From positions 1 to 8,073 of the forward strand of contig CADCVI010000135.1 of NCBI GenBank assembly GCA_902806105.1: DNA of 8,073 nucleotides, written 5' to 3'. The notes under the pieces are model-generated. The model was not told where the DNA came from. It was given only the letters and a program-made list of their open reading frames with translations, and made no database searches. Source of the stretch: an uncultured Rubrobacteraceae bacterium. Lineage in GTDB: Bacteria > Actinomycetota > Rubrobacteria > Rubrobacterales > Rubrobacteraceae. Position 1 is the stretch's first letter. The number at the start of each line of letters is the position of its first letter. The position numbers were made by a program, and so were the translations under genes. Of the stretch, positions 5,508 through 8,073 are shown piece by piece.

Positions 5508-6464
5508 TTGCAGGAAGATACCAAACGTGTGGAGCTTCTCAAGCAGATGCTCCTCAGCCGCCACTTCGACGAGAAGGTGAACGACCTGTATGCCGAGGGG
5601 AAGGTCCACGGGACCGCCCACTTCTACGTGGGGCAGGAGTCCGTCGCGGTTGGCGCGATCTCCGCGCTGAAGGAGGGGGACGTCATAACGTCTACCCACC
5701 GCGGGCACGGGCACGCCATCGCCTTCGGGCTGGACGTGGACCGGATGGCGGCGGAGCTTCTGGGGCAGGCCACGGGCTACTGCCACGGCAAGGGCGGCTC
5801 GATGCACATAGCCGACGTAAGCGCGGGGATGCTGGGGGCCAACGGCATCGTCGGGGGGAGCATGGGGATCGCGTGCGGCGCCGCCTGGGCCTTCAAGCGT
5901 CGCGGGCAGGACAACGCGGCGATCTGCTTTTTCGGCGAGGGGGCGACGAACGAGGGCATCTTCCACGAGACGCTGAACATGGCGGCGATCTGGAAGCTCC
6001 CCGTCATCTTTCTCTGCGAGAACAACCAGTACGGGATGTCCATGAGCGTCAAGAGGGCGACCGCCATCGAGCACATCTCCGACCGCGCCTCAGCCTACGG
6101 GATGCCGGGCGTAACAGTCGCCGACTCTACCCTGGACGAGGTACACAACGCGACCCGGGAAGCCCTGGACCGGGCGCGCGCCGGCGAGGGGCCGACGCTG
6201 ATGGAGGCGATCACCTACCGCTACCTCGGCCACTCCAAGAGCGACGCGAACCTCTACCGCACGCGCGAGGAGATCTCCACCTGGCGCAAGCAAGACCCCA
6301 TACAACGCTTCGCCACCGTCCTCGAAGCCGAGGGCGCCCTCGAAGAGGGCGAGTGGCGCAAGCTCGAAGAAGAGACGAGGGTGAGGATCGAGGAGGCCTT
6401 CGAGAAGGCTTCCCGTGAGCCCGATCCCCAGCCCGAGTCCGCACTGGAGGACGTATATGCCTGA
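5508..6464 (+). CDS. thiamine-dependent dehydrogenase E1 component, alpha subunit (acetoin dehydrogenase AcoA-like)
   Basis: This 318-residue protein is the alpha subunit of a heterotetrameric E1. With E1-beta it binds thiamine diphosphate, decarboxylates or cleaves the substrate, and passes the acyl group to lipoyl-E2. Visible signatures are HFYVGQESVAVGA (residues 38-50), THRGHGHAI (63-71), CHGKGGSMHIAD (92-103) and the thiamine diphosphate motif from GEGATNEG (143-150) to ENNQYGMS (171-178). The family usually has GDG where this has GEG, so the metal ligand would be Glu144. The late YRYLGHSKSDANLYR is closer to acetoin dehydrogenase AcoA than to the GHSMSD of pyruvate dehydrogenases, and the length of about 320 fits AcoA better than the 360-400 of many PDH E1-alphas. 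The TTG start is set by AAGGGAGG at six bases. It follows the regulator after 12 bases and overlaps E1-beta by eight. Confidence 0.9.
   Translation: MQEDTKRVELLKQMLLSRHFDEKVNDLYAEGKVHGTAHFYVGQESVAVGAISALKEGDVITSTHRGHGHAIAFGLDVDRMAAELLGQATGYCHGKGGSMHIADVSAGMLGANGIVGGSMGIACGAAWAFKRRGQDNAAICFFGEGATNEGIFHETLNMAAIWKLPVIFLCENNQYGMSMSVKRATAIEHISDRASAYGMPGVTVADSTLDEVHNATREALDRARAGEGPTLMEAITYRYLGHSKSDANLYRTREEISTWRKQDPIQRFATVLEAEGALEEGEWRKLEEETRVRIEEAFEKASREPDPQPESALEDVYA
6446..6450 (+). promoter_or_regulatory. ribosome binding site deciding the ATG start of E1-beta
   Basis: GGAGG ends six bases before ATG 6457 and lies inside the end of the E1-alpha gene. It argues for this ATG over the upstream in-frame GTG at 6415, which would add a 14-residue Pro/Ser-rich extension with no counterpart in the family. 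Confidence 0.75.
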
Positions 6465-7461
6465 GCGCGAGATCACCTACCGCGAGGCCATCCGCGAAGC
6501 GATGGTAGGCGCGATGCGCGAGAACGAAGACGTCTTCCTGATGGGCGAGGACGTCGGCGTCTACGGCGGCGCGTTCGGCGTCAGCCGCGGCATGTTCGAG
6601 GAGTTCGGCGAGCATCGGGTCGTCGACACCCCGATCTCCGAGGCCGGCTACGTCGGCCTGTGCATCGGCGCCGCGTTGATGGGGATGCGCCCGATCGCCG
6701 AGATCCAGTTCTCGGACTTCATGACGCACTGCATGGACCAGCTCGTGAACCAGGCCGCCAAGATCCGGTACATGTTCGGCGGCGAGGGCCGCGTCCCGAT
6801 GGTCGTCCGTACCCCCGGGGGTGCCGGCACGGGTGCGGCGGCTCAGCACTCGCAATCCCTCGAAGCCTGGTTCGTCCACACCCCGGGCCTGAAGGTCGTC
6901 ATGCCGTCCACGCCATACGACGCCAAGGGCATGCTGCTCTCCGCGATGGACGACGAGAACACCGTGATCTTCTACGAGCACAAGCTCCTCTACAACAAGA
7001 AGGGGCTCGTCCCCGAGGAGCCCTACCGCGTGCCCCTTGGCGAGGCGAACGTGAGCCGCGAGGGGAGCGACGTCACCATCGTAACCGCCGGCCTGATGCA
7101 CCATTACGTCCTCGAAGCGGCCGAAACACTCGCGGACGGTGGCGTCGAGGCGGAGGTCGTGGATCTCCGCAGCCTCTCGCCGATGGACGACGCCGCCGTG
7201 AAGGGCTCCATCGAGAAGACAGGCCGCCTGGTGGTGGTAGAAGAGGACGTCAAGACGGCGGGCTGGGGGGCGGAGGTCGTCTCCAGGATCGTCGAGGGCG
7301 AGAGCTTCTACAGCCTGGATCGAGCCCCGGCGCGCGTGGCCGGAGCGGACGTCCCGATCCCCTACAACCGCGACCTAGAAGCCCACGTCCGGCCGACGCC
7401 GGAGAAGGTGGTAGAGGCGGTCAGGAACCTCGTGGACGCTCGCAAGGGGGTGTACGCCTGA
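6457..7461 (+). CDS. thiamine-dependent dehydrogenase E1 component, beta subunit (acetoin dehydrogenase AcoB-like)
   Basis: The protein has 334 residues from ATG 6457. It begins MPEREITYREAIREAM and shows FLMGEDVGVYGGAFGVSRG (residues 27-45), DTPISEAG (57-64), AAAQHSQSLEAWFVHTPG (127-144), VMPSTPYDAKGML and IFYEHKLLYNKKG. Glu62 of TPISE is in the place of the glutamate that activates thiamine diphosphate, and His131 is in the place of the active-site histidine of E1-beta. The C-terminal transketolase-like domain contains GSDVTIVTAG and VEVVDLRSLSP-like EAEVVDLRSLSPMD. The combination AAAQHSQSLEAWF and PSTPYDAKG is typical for acetoin dehydrogenase AcoB and for the PDH-like E1-beta proteins of actinobacteria; the two cannot be separated firmly by eye. 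It overlaps E1-alpha by eight bases and E2 by one base (TGATG), so the three subunits should be made in step. Confidence 0.9.
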   Translation: MPEREITYREAIREAMVGAMRENEDVFLMGEDVGVYGGAFGVSRGMFEEFGEHRVVDTPISEAGYVGLCIGAALMGMRPIAEIQFSDFMTHCMDQLVNQAAKIRYMFGGEGRVPMVVRTPGGAGTGAAAQHSQSLEAWFVHTPGLKVVMPSTPYDAKGMLLSAMDDENTVIFYEHKLLYNKKGLVPEEPYRVPLGEANVSREGSDVTIVTAGLMHHYVLEAAETLADGGVEAEVVDLRSLSPMDDAAVKGSIEKTGRLVVVEEDVKTAGWGAEVVSRIVEGESFYSLDRAPARVAGADVPIPYNRDLEAHVRPTPEKVVEAVRNLVDARKGVYA

Positions 7462-8073
7462 TGGCGACCGAGCTGAAGGTCCCGAAGCTCGGCATGGACA
7501 TGGAGGAGGCGAACATCCTCCGCTGGATCGTCGAGGAGGGGGCATCCGTCGAGAAGGGCGACCCCGTCCTGGAGATCGACACGGACAAGGTCTCCTACGA
7601 GATCGAAGCGAACGCCGCCGGCGTCATCCGTGGCCTGCGCGGCGAGGAGGGCGAGACGGTCCCCGTCGGCGCCACCCTCGCCTTTATCGCGGCCCCCGGA
7701 GAAGAGTTCGCGGAGCCGGAGGCCGCCGTCGCCACGGGCGTCAAGAACGGCGAAGTTCCCGCGTCCCCCGGTCTGGAAGCCGCCCCGCCCATAGCGGCGG
7801 CCCCCGAGACCAGGGAGTACCGCAGCGGCAGGCGCGGGGTACGCGCCTCTCCCGCCGCGCGCAAGGCCGCCGTCAGGCGCGGCATCTCCATAGAGGGGAT
7901 CACCGGTTCCGGCCCCGCAGGCAGGATCTACCTCTCCGACGTTCTGGAGGCGGATCTCCGCCAGGGGACGCCGCAAGAGGCGCCACACGAAGTCCCCCCG
8001 CAAGCCCCCGAGGCTCCCGCAACGGTCGTAAGCGAGCCGGCGGGCGCGGCGGCGATGCCAGCGGCTCCTTCCC
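7461..8073 (+). CDS. lipoyl-bearing E2 acyltransferase, C-terminal catalytic domain cut by right edge
   Basis: The ATG at 7461 uses the last base of the E1-beta stop (TGATG), with AAGGGGG (7444-7450) as ribosome binding site. About 204 codons are visible. Residues 1-78 form one lipoyl domain (ELKVPKLGMDMEEANIL at the start, EIDTDKVSYEIEA at 38-50); Lys43 is the expected lipoylation site. A Pro/Ala-rich linker follows, then the peripheral subunit-binding domain at about 127-162 (RASPAARKAAVRRG, then GSGPAGRIYLSDVL), which docks E1 and/or E3. A second Ala/Pro-rich linker begins at about 166 and runs off the window. The acyltransferase domain with its HxxxD motif must lie beyond the edge. It moves the acyl group from E1 to CoA. 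A dihydrolipoamide dehydrogenase (E3) is not visible and may follow or be shared. Confidence 0.9.
   Translation, partial: MATELKVPKLGMDMEEANILRWIVEEGASVEKGDPVLEIDTDKVSYEIEANAAGVIRGLRGEEGETVPVGATLAFIAAPGEEFAEPEAAVATGVKNGEVPASPGLEAAPPIAAAPETREYRSGRRGVRASPAARKAAVRRGISIEGITGSGPAGRIYLSDVLEADLRQGTPQEAPHEVPPQAPEAPATVVSEPAGAAAMPAAPS

Noticed and set aside
4740..6074. 444-residue minus-strand open frame opposite the regulator and E1-alpha
   Set aside because: It spans the opposite strand of two real genes and their junction, and has no domain signature.
5270..6418. 382-residue plus-strand open frame overlapping E1-alpha
   Set aside because: Out-of-frame reading of the regulator end and E1-alpha; very rich in Arg/Gly and without motifs.
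6415..6456. GTG at 6415 as the start of E1-beta
   Set aside because: It adds 14 residues (SPIPSPSPHWRTY) foreign to the family, while ATG 6457 has GGAGG at six bases and matches the usual N terminus.

Overview
The window is GC-rich, densely coding bacterial DNA. It uses GTG and TTG starts freely and AGG and ATA codons often. With GutM/Gut-type PTS genes and a SorC-type regulator this suggests a high-GC Gram-positive, most likely an actinobacterium of the Rubrobacter kind. That assignment is an inference from style, not from a marker gene.

Layout. Positions 1-269 (minus strand) hold the start of a small protein with two CxxC pairs, cut by the left edge. Positions 270-712 are a divergent intergenic region. 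It contains a possible leaderless promoter for the minus-strand gene, a 20-bp hairpin without a U-tract, two weaker inverted-repeat structures, and a good sigma70-type promoter whose -35 box lies between the arms of a perfect 10-bp inverted repeat, with further GAAC/GTTC dyads around it. From 713 to the right edge, eight genes run in one direction with short gaps or overlaps, so they look like one operon: gutM, the IIC, IIBC and IIA parts of a glucitol/sorbitol-family PTS, a Rossmann-fold oxidoreductase with a SAF domain (the homoserine-dehydrogenase-like family that includes Brucella DRL, an alternative DXP reductoisomerase), a SorC-family regulator, then E1-alpha, E1-beta and E2 (cut by the right edge) of a thiamine- and lipoyl-dependent 2-oxo acid/acetoin dehydrogenase complex.

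How the genes may work together. The PTS should import and phosphorylate a polyol. The oxidoreductase should oxidise (or oxidise and rearrange) the phosphorylated polyol. The E1/E2 complex, which looks most like acetoin dehydrogenase, should cleave a methyl-ketone acyloin and put the acetyl group on CoA. The expected sorbitol-6-phosphate dehydrogenase (SrlD) is absent from the visible operon. The most interesting reading is a catabolic route for a branched or deoxy polyol. One explicit candidate is 2-C-methyl-D-erythritol, taken up as MEP, converted by the DRL-like enzyme to DXP, and cleaved by the acetoin-dehydrogenase-like complex to acetyl-CoA and glyceraldehyde 3-phosphate. The gene families are seen in the sequence; the pathway is a hypothesis.
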